Source: Glandiceps talaboti (lineage: Eukaryota; Hemichordata; Enteropneusta; Spengelidae). Taken from it: a stretch of DNA of 64,000 nt. The position numbers were made by a program, and so were the translations under genes. Positions 27,520 to 39,400 of this stretch are shown in pieces (within the stretch, counting starts at the first letter, position 1; each line of letters opens with the position of its first letter). A model generated the notes under the pieces. That model saw nothing but the letters and a program-made list of their open reading frames with translations, was not told the origin of the DNA and did no database searches. The stretch lies in the NCBI RefSeq assembly GCF_964340395.1, contig NC_135558.1:7355001-7419000 (forward strand). Direction: 5' to 3'.

Positions 27520-27860
27520 ACTTGTGACGTGTGCGAAGTGATTTCTAAAAATCTCAGTGTAATTTATATGGTCATGAGACAGCCAGCCATGCATACTAGC
27601 AAACTTGCATTGTCACACAGTTTAGTGTCACCACTACGATGATGCAGTCACGAGCTATAGTATGAGGGCAAAATGGAGATGTGTGTCAATCACAACCTTT
27701 TGATCTCGTTAAATGTACAAAGAGATGTATAAAGATTTCGCACAGTATAATTTATATGGTAGTGGGACAGCCAACTATTTGAAGTCATCTAAGCTGGTGA
27801 TCTTGTATTACCACACTGTAGTTATTTTACTACGGCAATGTGGTCACTGACTATTATTAG
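27493..27860 (+). repeat. Tandem duplication (period about 182) spanning the CEP350 stop codon
   Basis: GGAGATGTGCCAATCACGAC (27493) recurs as GGAGATGTGTGTCAATCACA (27675). TAATTTATATGGT followed by GACAGCC recurs at matching spacing, and the end of each unit shares a block with CCACTAC or ACTACGG and TGCAGTCAC or TGTGGTCAC. The first unit starts in the last nine codons. Confidence 0.75.
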
Positions 27861-28760
27861 CAAACAACTCTTGTTGACCTAATTTCATAGGAAAGAATTG
27901 GGGAAATGACAACCAAAAAAAAACTCAAATCAGGTGATGTTAGCGAGTGTAAAAGGTGTATAGGTATAAACATGTAAACAAATGCTGTATAAATGAGCTC
28001 TCAATTATGCTACATTGATTTGTTTGTTTTGAGATAGTTATCCGAATCAAAAAGAAGGTGGCAAGTAAAAAAATTGGAAGCTCGGACTTGTATGATATGC
28101 TGATTTCAAGTTCATTACACTGATATATTAATTGTAATCTATTTATTAACATCAAGAGAAGTGAGTCATTTCTGTATATTTAAAAATTTCTGATTTATTT
28201 CATTTCTGATACATATTTTGTATAATTTGGAAAAGATTGGCATTTTCCCAGGTTTCTTCAATTTTAAACGTTCACCGTGTTTTGTGAGTGTGTGTCTGTG
28301 GGGAAAAACAAATATATAAATATCATTATTTTTTTACAGCAGTGTGCAGCTGCACTATGTAGCATGGATACAAATCAAAAAAGAACCATAGGCAACCTCA
28401 GTTTTATTCTATCACATTATTTTTGCCAAAAAAAGGGTGAAGCTTCAAGTGAGCTGTACAAAGATATAATACACAATTCAGATTCACACTTTCTTAGTAT
28501 CCAGGTGTCACGACTCGACAAATATTCACTGGGCTTTCTGATTGGTCATCCCAGATAATTGTACAAATTTTACTGGACCAATCAGCAGCTAGTAACAAAG
28601 ACCAGGTGTAATCAGTCAGAAAATTAACAGTTAGCTTACAATAGGGAACTTGCAATCCAGACTGAGCATGCTCAGATGCAAAGGACTATGGGATTATCTG
28701 TCGTTATCGTAATATCTTATCTGGAGTTACCGATGAAATAAACCTCCCACAGTGATCAGG
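27520..28760 (+). other. CEP350: CEP350 3' UTR and flank
   Basis: Noncoding sequence after the stop. The first 340 bases contain half of a tandem duplication that includes the stop codon region (separate entry). I found no AATAAA until 28737-28742, so the 3' UTR may be about 1.2 kb or may use a variant signal such as TATAAA (near 27729 and 27990). Confidence 0.4.
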
Positions 28761-28849
28761 CTAAATATGAATTCATCGTTCGTAGTTATCACATTTCCCG
28801 TGGTGCAACATTCTAATTTCAACATGGCGGGTTTGCAAGTTCCCTATTG
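28639..28849. repeat. Inverted repeat downstream of CEP350
   Basis: CAATAGGGAACTTGCAA at 28639-28655 is the exact reverse complement of 28833-28849. Several CCAATCA and ATTGGTC boxes lie outside both arms. It may be a foldback element of about 450 bases centred near 28745. Confidence 0.45.
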
Positions 28850-28989
28850 GTATGGTCAGCCAACAACATTAATCTGCAGAATATTACTGTTTTTACTTAG
28901 TCCAGGTGTAATTAGCCAACACTGTGATCCAATATTGGTTGTCTAGGTGATTTGACACCATGGCCAATCAGTAATTAGTCATTTTGCTA

Positions 28990-30950
28990 TTTAAGAAGAT
29001 GAAGAGAGTCACAGCACTCACATTATTGACCACAAATTAAACTAACTCACATACTTTATATTTCACGTTTTGCATTTTTGAGACGACTGCACCTCAGGGA
29101 CTTATTTTAGTAAAAAGATCAAAATATCAGAATCTTTTAAACATGAAAGCTTGTGCCAAGATCTGATAAAAACGAACATCTCTCATTTCCAATGGAGTTG
29201 ACAGTTTGGCAGCCATTATGATCACAGGGCAGCCATTTTGAATTATGAGGCAACCATTTTGAATCTGTTGGTGGCCATTTTGAATCAGATGTGTAACTAA
29301 CATAGAGATAATTTTGTTCTCCATTCCAAAATGTTAGTTTCGACCGACCTCTACATTTTTTTCTTGATTTTGAGAGACATAAGCTTTTCTTGTGCAAAGA
29401 GCAAAGGACACCCTTAATCCATACATTTGAGGTGCACACTATATTAATTTCACACAATAACTGTATTTCAATATTTTGCACTTTTTGATTCACTTTTTCA
29501 GACATTTTCTCGTAGACTAGTCATCCTAGAAAGTAATCAACAAATCATAATCCTGGCGCTTATTTTTTCAGGTTTTTTTATTTCTTGCCCCCAATTTTGA
29601 TGAAATAAAATAAAAGTACTACTATTGTATTGAAATTAACTGTCAAAATAAAGAAAAAGACTATTTTTATGGCTGGGCTTTGAATCCATGTTAAATTAAT
29701 TGTACATTGACAAATGATGTATAAAATGTATATTTGCAGCAATAACTCTTTATGTAAAATGAACACAAGGAAAACATTGGAGATATAAAAAAAATGCACA
29801 AAATTTTTTATTCGACATTTGCAGTTAATAAATTTTCTATGCTGTAATTTGGTGCTGATTTATGCTTGCTTCCTTGTTAGTGTACAAAGGTAATAAATTG
29901 GCATTGTCAATTGATCAGACAAATTGTGGTATTCTTGTGTTATTTTATGGGTTTGATTATGGTTCAATGGATGAACAGAAATGTGTGGGTTGAACGGTGA
30001 AATATTCAGGGACAGAATAGGATGGATGGGTAGATGTGTGATGTTTTGTGGCTTCGATGGGTAAGAAAATAGTGTGTGACTTTCTTGTTGGTAAAGTGGG
30101 TTTGATGGGTGATGTATGGTGTTACTTATGGGTTTGATGTAAAAAAAAAAAAAAAATGTGCAGCTGTCACTGGTTTTCAGTGATGCCGATTCTAGTATGC
30201 TAAAATGTGGCCAGCTTTCTTGGAACACAGTGAATCATTGCATGACAAGAGATATCTTGCAATGTCTATACAGTCTTGTGTGAAACCATACTTTATTGCC
30301 TACCTGCAGTACTTTCTCAATTTAAATCCAAAACTTGTTGCCACAGCATTACCCCTAAGATGGTGTCGCATAATGAGTCGAGTATGCAGAGGAGATCATA
30401 AGGAGCGCCACCAATGACTGTATTGTATTTGCTCTTGTTTTTCCTTCATTGAGCATACATGTATACCGATGATAATTTCAGTTTTATAACAACTGAACTG
30501 AGGTTCACCAGTAAATATAACTATTCGATACTTCTGACATCAAACAAGTGAAATTTATGCACATGAAATCAGTTATACATTTTCTTTTCAAGTCAGCCCA
30601 CAAATGACTGAATATTGCGACATATAAAGTGTAATCTACATGAAACAGGCTACACATAAAAGTGGTCGATTAAAAAAGGTTGAGCAAAACTTACTGATTT
30701 AGTTTTATTAGTACTTTGTGATTAGGGTTAGGTTTGTGATTTGGTGGGAAGTGACCAAAATTCTACAAAGGGAATATGTGATTAATTACAAGGTCATGGT
30801 CAACCTTAATAAACCACTGGGTTTCTCTACCACCAACAGCACAGAACCCCATTCCCCTTCTGTTAGAGTAGAAATATTACTCCTGTATCCAAGATTGTTG
30901 AAAACACTGACCAGTTACTAACATCATCCTTTCAAAACAATATGAAGTCA
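28990..30950. other. Spacer with no recognised gene
   Basis: AT-rich noncoding DNA. It includes a cluster of GCCATTTTGAAT-like words (29210-29290), a GGGT-rich degenerate stretch (29940-30120) and an A15-type tract (30140-30154). No coding potential is supported. Confidence 0.5.
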
Positions 30951-30954
30951 AACA

Positions 30955-31333
30955 CATAAACACATACATACATACATACATACATACATACATACATACA
31001 TACATACATACATACACACACACATACATACATACATACATAAATACATACATACACACATACATATACACAGACATGTACGTATGTACGCATATATACA
31101 GTACACACATATATACAGTACACATACAGACACGTACATACACACACATACATACATACTAGTACATACATACATACATACATACATACACACACATACA
31201 TATACATACATACATCCATACATCCATACACACACACATACATACATACATACATACATACATCCATACACACACACACACATACATACATACATACACA
31301 CATACATCCATACACACACACACATACATACAT

Positions 31334-31364
<31 letters not shown>

Positions 31365-31571
31365 TACATACATACATACATACATACATACATACACACA
31401 TACATATACACAGAGACATGTACGTATGTACGCATATATACAGTACACACATATATACAGTACACATAGACACGTACATACACACACATACATACATACA
31501 TACATACATACATACATACACACATACATACATATACATACATACATACATCCATCCATCCATCCATCCAT

Positions 31572-31602
<31 letters not shown>

Positions 31603-31650
31603 TACATACATACATACATACATACATACAGACATAGACATACATACATA
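30955..31650. repeat. CATA/CA/CATC microsatellite block with higher-order repeat
   Basis: About 700 bases of interrupted CATA, CA and CATC units. A complex insert containing GACATGTACGTATGTACGC occurs twice (about 31073 and 31416), so a unit of about 340 bases has been duplicated. The long open frames on both strands (Y/I/H/T or C/V/M only) are artefacts. Confidence 0.95.
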
Positions 31651-32069
31651 CAAGGTTACCTCATATTAAATATTTTTATTTCAATATTGTATAAACAACT
31701 AGATTTACAGATAATATACAAACACAGTAACAACATTGACCAATATTGTACATAACATGGCATCGCGTCATCAATTGTAAACACATTTTGAACCAACAAT
31801 TTCACTTTTCAAAATGAAATTGCATAATATTATAAACTGCCCATTGAATGTCTATATCCACTGTTTTTACCTTATTTACTCCACTGCTCAAAAATGAGAG
31901 ATGTTTTAAAAAATTACAAGTAAATATGTCAGAAAAATGGACAAGAAAAAAGGGACGGAATTAAGGTACTCAGAAGCTAGAAACACACCATTTTGGTGCA
32001 TTGAAATACTGTACCATCCACACTACTCACAAGTAAAATGCCATTTACAACTATCAGCAAGGGGTATGC

Positions 32070-32560
32070 AGAATAGTGGGTCGCCTGTTGTCAGTGATAC
32101 AAATTATGCCTAAGTTAGGAGGTCTATTACACATTTGCAGACAAAAATGTGTACAAAATAAAACACACATCAGCAGGCAATATGTACAATAGTGTATCAC
32201 CTGTTGTCAGATATACCTGTCTTAATAGGGGATCAACTGTACATATGTCAAAATAATTCAGTAATAAAATGTAACATACAAATCTACTAGTCTACTAGTG
32301 GCTAATATTCAGAATAGTGGCCGGCCCACCTGTTGTCAGTGATACAAATCATGCCTATATTAGGGGGTCTATTACACATATGCAGAATAGTGGACTGCCT
32401 AACCTGTTGTCAGTGATACAAATCATGTCATCATGTCTATGTTAGGGGGTCTACTACACATATGCAGAACATTTTTTTGAACCAAATGTAAAATATCTAG
32501 AAAAGCGGCCAAACCTTTGCTAGTGATATAAATGAGGAGTATGTCAGGGGGTCTAATCCA
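32070..32560 (+). repeat. Degenerate tandem repeat, about five units
   Basis: Recurrent CAGAATAGTGG, CCTGTTGTCAGTGATACAAA and TTAGGGGGTCTATTACACAT, with units starting near 32070, 32186, 32311, 32384 and 32497. The first spacings are irregular; the third and fourth units are about 73-85 bases long. Confidence 0.75.
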
Positions 32561-33377
32561 ATGGCTAACCTTCATCTAACCAAGCCGTAACTCCCTAGCT
32601 TGATGACAAATATGTACATATTGATCTCTAAAATTGAATTATCATTATAGTACAATTTCCTGAATATTACATTTAGGGAAAAAAATTCAATATAAACCCC
32701 AATTTTTCACAAATTCTCAATAAAATTTTGACATTACAAAACCTGTACAAAAAGTGTAAGAAAACCTGTCCAGCAGTTGGTGATAGTGAAGAGTCTATGT
32801 CTACTAAAAATTGCACATATAAAATCACTTAATATAAACAGCACCATGTACTGGACCAGCCAGCTTGATTCAAAAAATAGTTTACAAGGCACTTTATTAC
32901 ACAAAATCAATAAATTGTATTAAAGTGAGTGTCCTAAATTCATTCTTAATATCCCTTTATTTGGTTTGCAATTCTCTCAGATTGACTTAACAATTTAGGT
33001 ATTGAGTGACGCAAATCTATTAAAAATTCATTTCTGTGTTGACCTTCTTGTATTTACTTTAACAGTCCTTCCTCAAATAAGTCATTTTCAGATTAAATAA
33101 TTTGTAGGAAAGAGTTGTAGTCTTCGCAAAATATTTGATTTTTCAAATGTCAATTTTATATAGAAGGGTTTCTTGTTGTTATGCTTGGATTTCACTGTTA
33201 TTAATGTTTGAAAAGATTCACATAAACCTTTACTGAAATTTTCGTACGGGAGATAATAGCCAAATAATTCTAATAAAATTTGTAAAATGTGTATAATATC
33301 TATAAATTGAGCTCATTACAAGGGAAATTAGCATAATAATAGAAAAATGTGAATAAATTAATTCATACAGGCTGAGA

Positions 33378-33799
33378 AGGTTTAACAGTTCTCCACAAGA
33401 AACACTCAGTTGCTGTCTGCTTATACAGTAAGTACATACATTGTCATTTCACATTAATTTCCTGAAATGAACAGAATGCAAATATTGATGTATATCCCAG
33501 CTCATAAATCAACTTTACAGCAGTATTTAAATGTACATTTCAAAACATTCACTGATTAATCGTTAAATTAACAACTTTCAGGAATCAATTTCCCATTTCA
33601 GGAAATCTCTTTTAAGCTGTAACCATAGCGATTACAAAAATATATTAATAAATCTTTTATAAATTTTTACAATTACTTTCATTTTGCTGATAGATGAGAA
33701 CAGAAGTGACTGGGGTCTAATATATTGTCAACAGAATTTATTTTTTCTGAGACTACATTTTTTACTACTACTATTCTGACGATGAAATAACATCTATGT
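33378..33799 (+). repeat. 422-bp segment, copy 1
   Basis: By eye identical, without indels, to 34573-34994 (constant offset of 1,195). This copy is bordered by a 33-base direct repeat at 33347-33379 and 33802-33834, as if the segment had been inserted into that site. Confidence 0.85.
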
Positions 33800-34389
33800 G
33801 AATGTGAATAAATTAATTCATACAGGCTGAGAAGTGACAGCAAAATGGTAGGTAACATTCAGACTAAAAAACTACACCCTTTCGAATTAATTTCCCACCA
33901 AAAGTTTGTGATGAATTTTTTTGTTTATTTTGTTTTGTGGGGGGGGGGGGGGGGTTTCAGCAACTCTATGAAATAGTTGTGACTGGGTTCAGAGAAATAA
34001 TAATTCGTAAGCAGTTTATGACAAAATGAAATTTGAAGAAATTATATGAACGTTCAACAGTCTGTATCAGTAGCCTACTTGGTCATGTTAGTCAAAGTGC
34101 AAATATACAATTATGTACATAATACTTTTATCAACTTTTTATCAAAGCAAATTAGTGTTGATTGAATTCTAAAGGGGTTGAAAAATCAACAAAATTAATT
34201 TGAAAATGGTGTTATATTCTGTACACAGTACACTAGCAGACTACAATATATATACCTTTGTGTAAATATCACATGAATGACAAGTTTTGGCAGAGCTGTA
34301 AGAATTATACGTTAGAATAACTTGTGGTTACAATAACACATTGACTTGTGGGTAGATCAGCACTATCCCACTTTATTCCAAAGTAACTA

Positions 34390-34585
34390 TGGAATGCTGA
34401 GGTAGAACTAATTTTTTTTGCAATGTTCAACTAGTTCTCAAAGATTTTTTTTTTTACATTGTTGGCACACAGTACTCTGTATTAATGTACAGGAGATATT
34501 TTAGTCACTACATATTTTCATGTTTGTCAATCTGAGCAAAATAAGCGAAAATTTGTCTTTTGGGCAATTTCTAGGTTTAACAGTT
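34390..34585. mobile_element. Family C element, degraded copy
   Basis: Shares CTAGTTCTCAAAGA, ATTTTAGTCACTA and a right end AATTTCTAGGTTTAACAGT with the element at 46349-46574. The left end is unclear. Its right terminal repeat contains the left border of the 422-bp copied segment at 34573. Confidence 0.55.
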
Positions 34586-34994
34586 CTCCACAAGAAACAC
34601 TCAGTTGCTGTCTGCTTATACAGTAAGTACATACATTGTCATTTCACATTAATTTCCTGAAATGAACAGAATGCAAATATTGATGTATATCCCAGCTCAT
34701 AAATCAACTTTACAGCAGTATTTAAATGTACATTTCAAAACATTCACTGATTAATCGTTAAATTAACAACTTTCAGGAATCAATTTCCCATTTCAGGAAA
34801 TCTCTTTTAAGCTGTAACCATAGCGATTACAAAAATATATTAATAAATCTTTTATAAATTTTTACAATTACTTTCATTTTGCTGATAGATGAGAACAGAA
34901 GTGACTGGGGTCTAATATATTGTCAACAGAATTTATTTTTTCTGAGACTACATTTTTTACTACTACTATTCTGACGATGAAATAACATCTATGT
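34573..34994 (+). repeat. 422-bp segment, copy 2 (probable source)
   Basis: Second copy of 33378-33799. It lies precisely between a family C element (right terminus) and a family D element (left terminus), without the flanking 33-base direct repeat. This suggests it is the source location. Confidence 0.85.
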
Positions 34995-34995
34995 A

Positions 34996-35209
34996 CAATT
35001 CATGGCGTCAGTGCAGTAAGGTCGTATCTGCAGGTTTCTGGTTTCAAAAATACCCCAGTTCGCTCATTTGAAAAGCAAAATTACAGAAATTAATGTCACA
35101 CAAGATAGTAGAGGCCACCCAGTTTGATACTGCCATCTTGAATTGTTTGTTTTGTTTGTTTGTTTGTTTTTTAGCAGATACGACCTTACTGCACTGATGC
35201 CACAAATTG
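34996..35209. mobile_element. Miniature inverted-repeat element (family D)
   Basis: Arms of about 36 bases at 34996-35031 and 35174-35209 are reverse complements with few mismatches; the core GTGCAGTAAGGTCGTATCTG is exact. The interior (142 bases) is noncoding and ends in a GTTT-rich tract. It directly abuts the right border of the 422-bp repeat copy at 34994. Confidence 0.8.
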
Positions 35210-36035
35210 TGGACGAGTAGAACAAGGGGAGTTTATATGTATATCACATCACCAAAAACTTGCGAACAGTTGCAACTATGTATAAATAAAATCAATTTTT
35301 TACAGCATTTAGACATTAATATAGTATACATGTACAAACATATCACACAAAGATAAATAACAGGAGTTTGTAAGCATAAAATATCACCCCAAAAAAATTG
35401 CAAATGTTTCAACTTTTCAGCTCTCTATAATGAAAATTTGACAGCATTTAGAAATCTTTTATACACCTGTACAAAGTAAGTAAAGAAATGGAATATATAA
35501 TTATGTAGTATGAAACATCGGAAAAATATGTTTTGGGGTTTATATGTTATAGAAGTTTTACAGCATGTACACTTTTTCATATAAGAGTTTTTATCCCTAA
35601 AAAGATGACACTTCTTAATCCCTGAGATAGTACACATATGAACTGGATAAAAACATGTTATTTACATTGAATATATTTACAGCTTTCTGTACAAAGTATA
35701 CTTTTAAATGTGTTCTTTATTTCATTTCTCAAGATACGTAAATGTTTTGAAGAGTTTTGGCAACATCACAAAGTCTGTTTGTTTGTTTGTTTCTAAGCAC
35801 TGCATTTCTGCCACCAAGACCATAGGTTTGTGTTTTTGTAGTAATTGGGGTCCAGTTCGTGATACTTCACAATATTACAGTTGATATCTAATTTAATTTT
35901 TTTTCTTATATTATTTGTTCTAAGACACCCCCCTGGGTCCCCCCTCCCCCCAAACCTCAAAAACATACACACTACAGTCTCTAACAACTGCCCCTATTTA
36001 CCCGGCCTCATTACCCGTCCTTTTCCCTTGTGCGG

Positions 36036-36038
<3 letters not shown>

Positions 36039-36080
<42 letters not shown>

Positions 36081-36081
36081 C

Positions 36082-36143
<62 letters not shown>
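36039..36143 (+). repeat. (CA)n microsatellite
   Basis: A long CA array with one GGCACACG interruption; a second short CA/CTCA tract follows at 36228-36275. Confidence 0.9.
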
Positions 36144-36443
36144 CCCTTATTGCACAAACAACCTGACACACACACATTTCCTTGTTCATATCCCAGCGCA
36201 CAAATTTATCAATACATCCGATCACATACACTCACTCACTCTCTCTCTCACACTCACACACACACACACACACACCCCAAAAGTAAAAAACAAAACCCTT
36301 TCCCACCTTTGGCCATATCTATATAAATATATAATATTATCCCTTTTATATATTTCATAACATATATCCTTAAGTTTCTCTGTTGTCAACAGAAATGACT
36401 TTTAAAGTATGTGGTCTTGGTGGCTTTCATGCAAGATGGACTG

Positions 36444-39400
36444 CTAAGATGTTTGCTGGGTACCAGCTGGTTCAGAGGGAGCTTTTCCATTGGAATCTTC
36501 CCAAGCAGTCTGTCGACTTTTATCCTCACTTGATGCTGTCTTTTCCTCAGCTGCGTCCACCATAGAAACTAAAATAAAACAAAATTTGGGGAAATAGAGT
36601 CTTGAAATAGAGGAACCAATATCACAGAACTTATAAAAAGATCATGTACATGTACAAGTATTACAGGATATACATCAAATTCATATTTCCTGATAAACGT
36701 GCAAAGGTTATTGATAATAGTCGTTAAAAGTCATTGCAAGTTCAAACCCAAACTACAAGATTGAACTTGAAATAAACATGACCATGACATTTACTGCATG
36801 ATGGACTCTTGATAAAAGGATGGATATACAGTGAATTTTTGGACATTTATTCATCAAAGTCCTCGCAGCACCTCAGCAATATACATGCTGAATTTTGTTA
36901 ATAGGGAGACAAAGTAATGAGCTTACAATTATGCAAGGCAACTGAAACTGTCCGTGTGTCACTTTGATACGCAAGCTATAGTATAACTATAAACAAGTCT
37001 GCCCTCTAAGCCAACATGACATACAATTTCTAGTGACCCACCAAAATATGATATTCTTCTATCTTTTACTATTGTGGTGACCAACAAGAAATGTTATAGT
37101 TTTTGTTATTTTGACTCACAATAAACTTTGGCTGTCGTCGGACTGTATAAATAAAAGTGACACACAGTGGAAATGCTATATTTGTGGTATGGATGAATGA
37201 ATCCATAAATGCCTATTTTTCCTAACTAAGCAACATGCAGTAACTATACCTGATTTCACATCTACTGAATATTCTGATAACTTGTTAGCACTGCAAGAAT
37301 TGATTAGAATTTCTACACTAGCACTGGCATCCACATCGTCTGTGTTTTTCTCTGTTATACTAACAGATTCTTCTTTATCACCACAGGCAGAGTGTACATC
37401 TTCAACAGATTTCTTCCTTTCACTAGAAATGCTAGTTTGGGATGGTATCGGTGTTGCTTTTGGAGAAGATTTTGAAGTGGAAATTTTCACAGATTTCTGA
37501 CTGCTTCTAGATTTGACTGATATTGCAGAACTTTTTGGAGTTGTAGGTTTTGATCTTGATTTGATAGCTGACACTCTTGGTGAAAGTTTAGGTTTGTTGC
37601 TGGATGAAACATTAGATGACGTTTTCTTGGTATTGACACTGACTTTGGATCCTGCTTCGATTTTTGTGCTCGTCTTCGAACTCTTTGAACCATTTCTGAG
37701 AATTGATTGGGAATTTTGTTTAGAACTTGATCCATTACTATGGATGTTAGATTTATTAGATTTTGCACTTGTTGAGCTGGACTTCACATTAGCTGAACTT
37801 CCTTTTGCTGATTTCATACTAGCTTGACTGTTTCCTGAACCTTGGCGTGCACTTAATGAGCTGTTGTTTTTATGTGGAGAACCACCTTTTACACTGATAG
37901 AACTAGTTTTCGGTGGTGAAATAACCAGTGAACTTGTAGAAATGTCTTTTGATCTGGTTCCACTCTGATCTGATTTAATTGTGTCAAACTTTTTGGAAAT
38001 TCTCTGGCTGAGTGATTCTGCTTCAGCATTTGACTTTGAACCTTGAGAACTAAGTGGAACAGCTGGAGATGTATGTGGAGTTTTGGTTGCTGGAAATGGA
38101 CTGGCACTTTCTTGAAGACTTGCTGAGGCACTTGAACCAGCTGATGCCTTGGCATTAAGAACTGTCGAAGAATTCCCAGCAGATCCTTTAGGTGTAACAG
38201 CAAGAGTATCTTCTTGAGAATTGCTGTGACTCAATATAGATAATGTGAGTCTTGCCTCAGTCATGGCTGACATCTCTGCAGCTAGGTCATCGTCTGGAGT
38301 TGGTGTTGGTGGACGATCAGCTGTGTCTATCAACTCTTGGACTCTCTCAGAGCGAACAACTTTAGGCCGTAATGCACTTTCATTGGGCATGTCTGTGAAT
38401 TCGACAGGACTTTGAAGAGGAGGAGATGGTAAGATAATACTATCATAACTTTCGTCATCCTGATATCCTGGCTCAGTGGACTCCTGATCCCCTGGTGTTT
38501 GTGGTTTAGTGATATCTGAGTTGTTGGGTCTTGGAGAGGTTGCCATGGTTTCTAACTCAGGTACAGGACTTACTGAATGGTATTCTAATGTCGTAATTTT
38601 GGAACCGTATGCTGATTTAGACTTGAGAGCTCCTTGTGATGGGTATGGGCTTCCAGGTCGACTTGTCTGTGAAGGAACTCCTAATGGACTGTTTGTATTT
38701 CCTGTCACTTCACTAGTTTCTGATTGGTAACTAGCAGCTTTGGCAGAGCTTTGTTTACCTTCACTAGAAGTCGCTGTCTTCAATTCATTGTCAGCCTTTG
38801 AACCTGGACTAACAGTTGATGATTTATCCAACTTTTCTGTTGATTTTGCTGATGAAAACGACAACTGTGATTTCTCCTTCTCAGCTGTCCCTGTGCTATT
38901 GAGCTTTATGGATGGCTTCGGACTAACTTCAACATTTTGCTTTGCTGAGCTGTTTGAATCTGTGTTTCTGATACTGACTTGACTGGATGGCTTAGAAGAT
39001 AGAATCTCAGCAATCAAACGTTCCTCTTCAAGACGATCTCTCTCCATCTCACTCATCGTTTTCTCGACTTGCGTTTCTTCACTTCCATCATTCTCATCTC
39101 TCAACTCAACTACTTCTGATTCTTCTTGAGGTTTGGTTCCTTCATCAGGTCCAATTGTTGGTTCTGTTGCATCAGACACTTTTGAACTTAATTCAGTTGG
39201 TGAAGTGAGTAGATCCACTTCCTCTCCCTCTATAGTACTAAGAGTTAAACTTACAACAGGTTTGGCATTAATTGATTGATCCTCTGAACTAGTGGTTTGG
39301 TCTGCTGGTGCAGTAAGAGGCACATCTAACATAGAGCTTGTCTTTGGAGGTGTACCTGAAGGACTATGTGGAAGACTAGTTATGGCAACTTCTTCAACTT

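Larger units (their letters stand above)
31660..36440 (-). other. 3' UTR and flank of the unnamed minus-strand gene
   Basis: AT-rich DNA with several minus-strand AATAAA words (for example complement of 35717-35722). The poly(A) site cannot be fixed. It contains the degenerate tandem repeat at 32070-32560, the 422-bp repeat pair, family C and D elements and the CA block at 36039. Confidence 0.4.

Noticed and set aside
30932-31755. Several long open frames (160-237 residues) on both strands
   Set aside because: They consist only of C/V/Y/M or Y/I/H/T residues and lie wholly in the CATA/CA microsatellite.
35881-36360. 159-residue frame rich in HT
   Set aside because: It is a product of the CA microsatellite.
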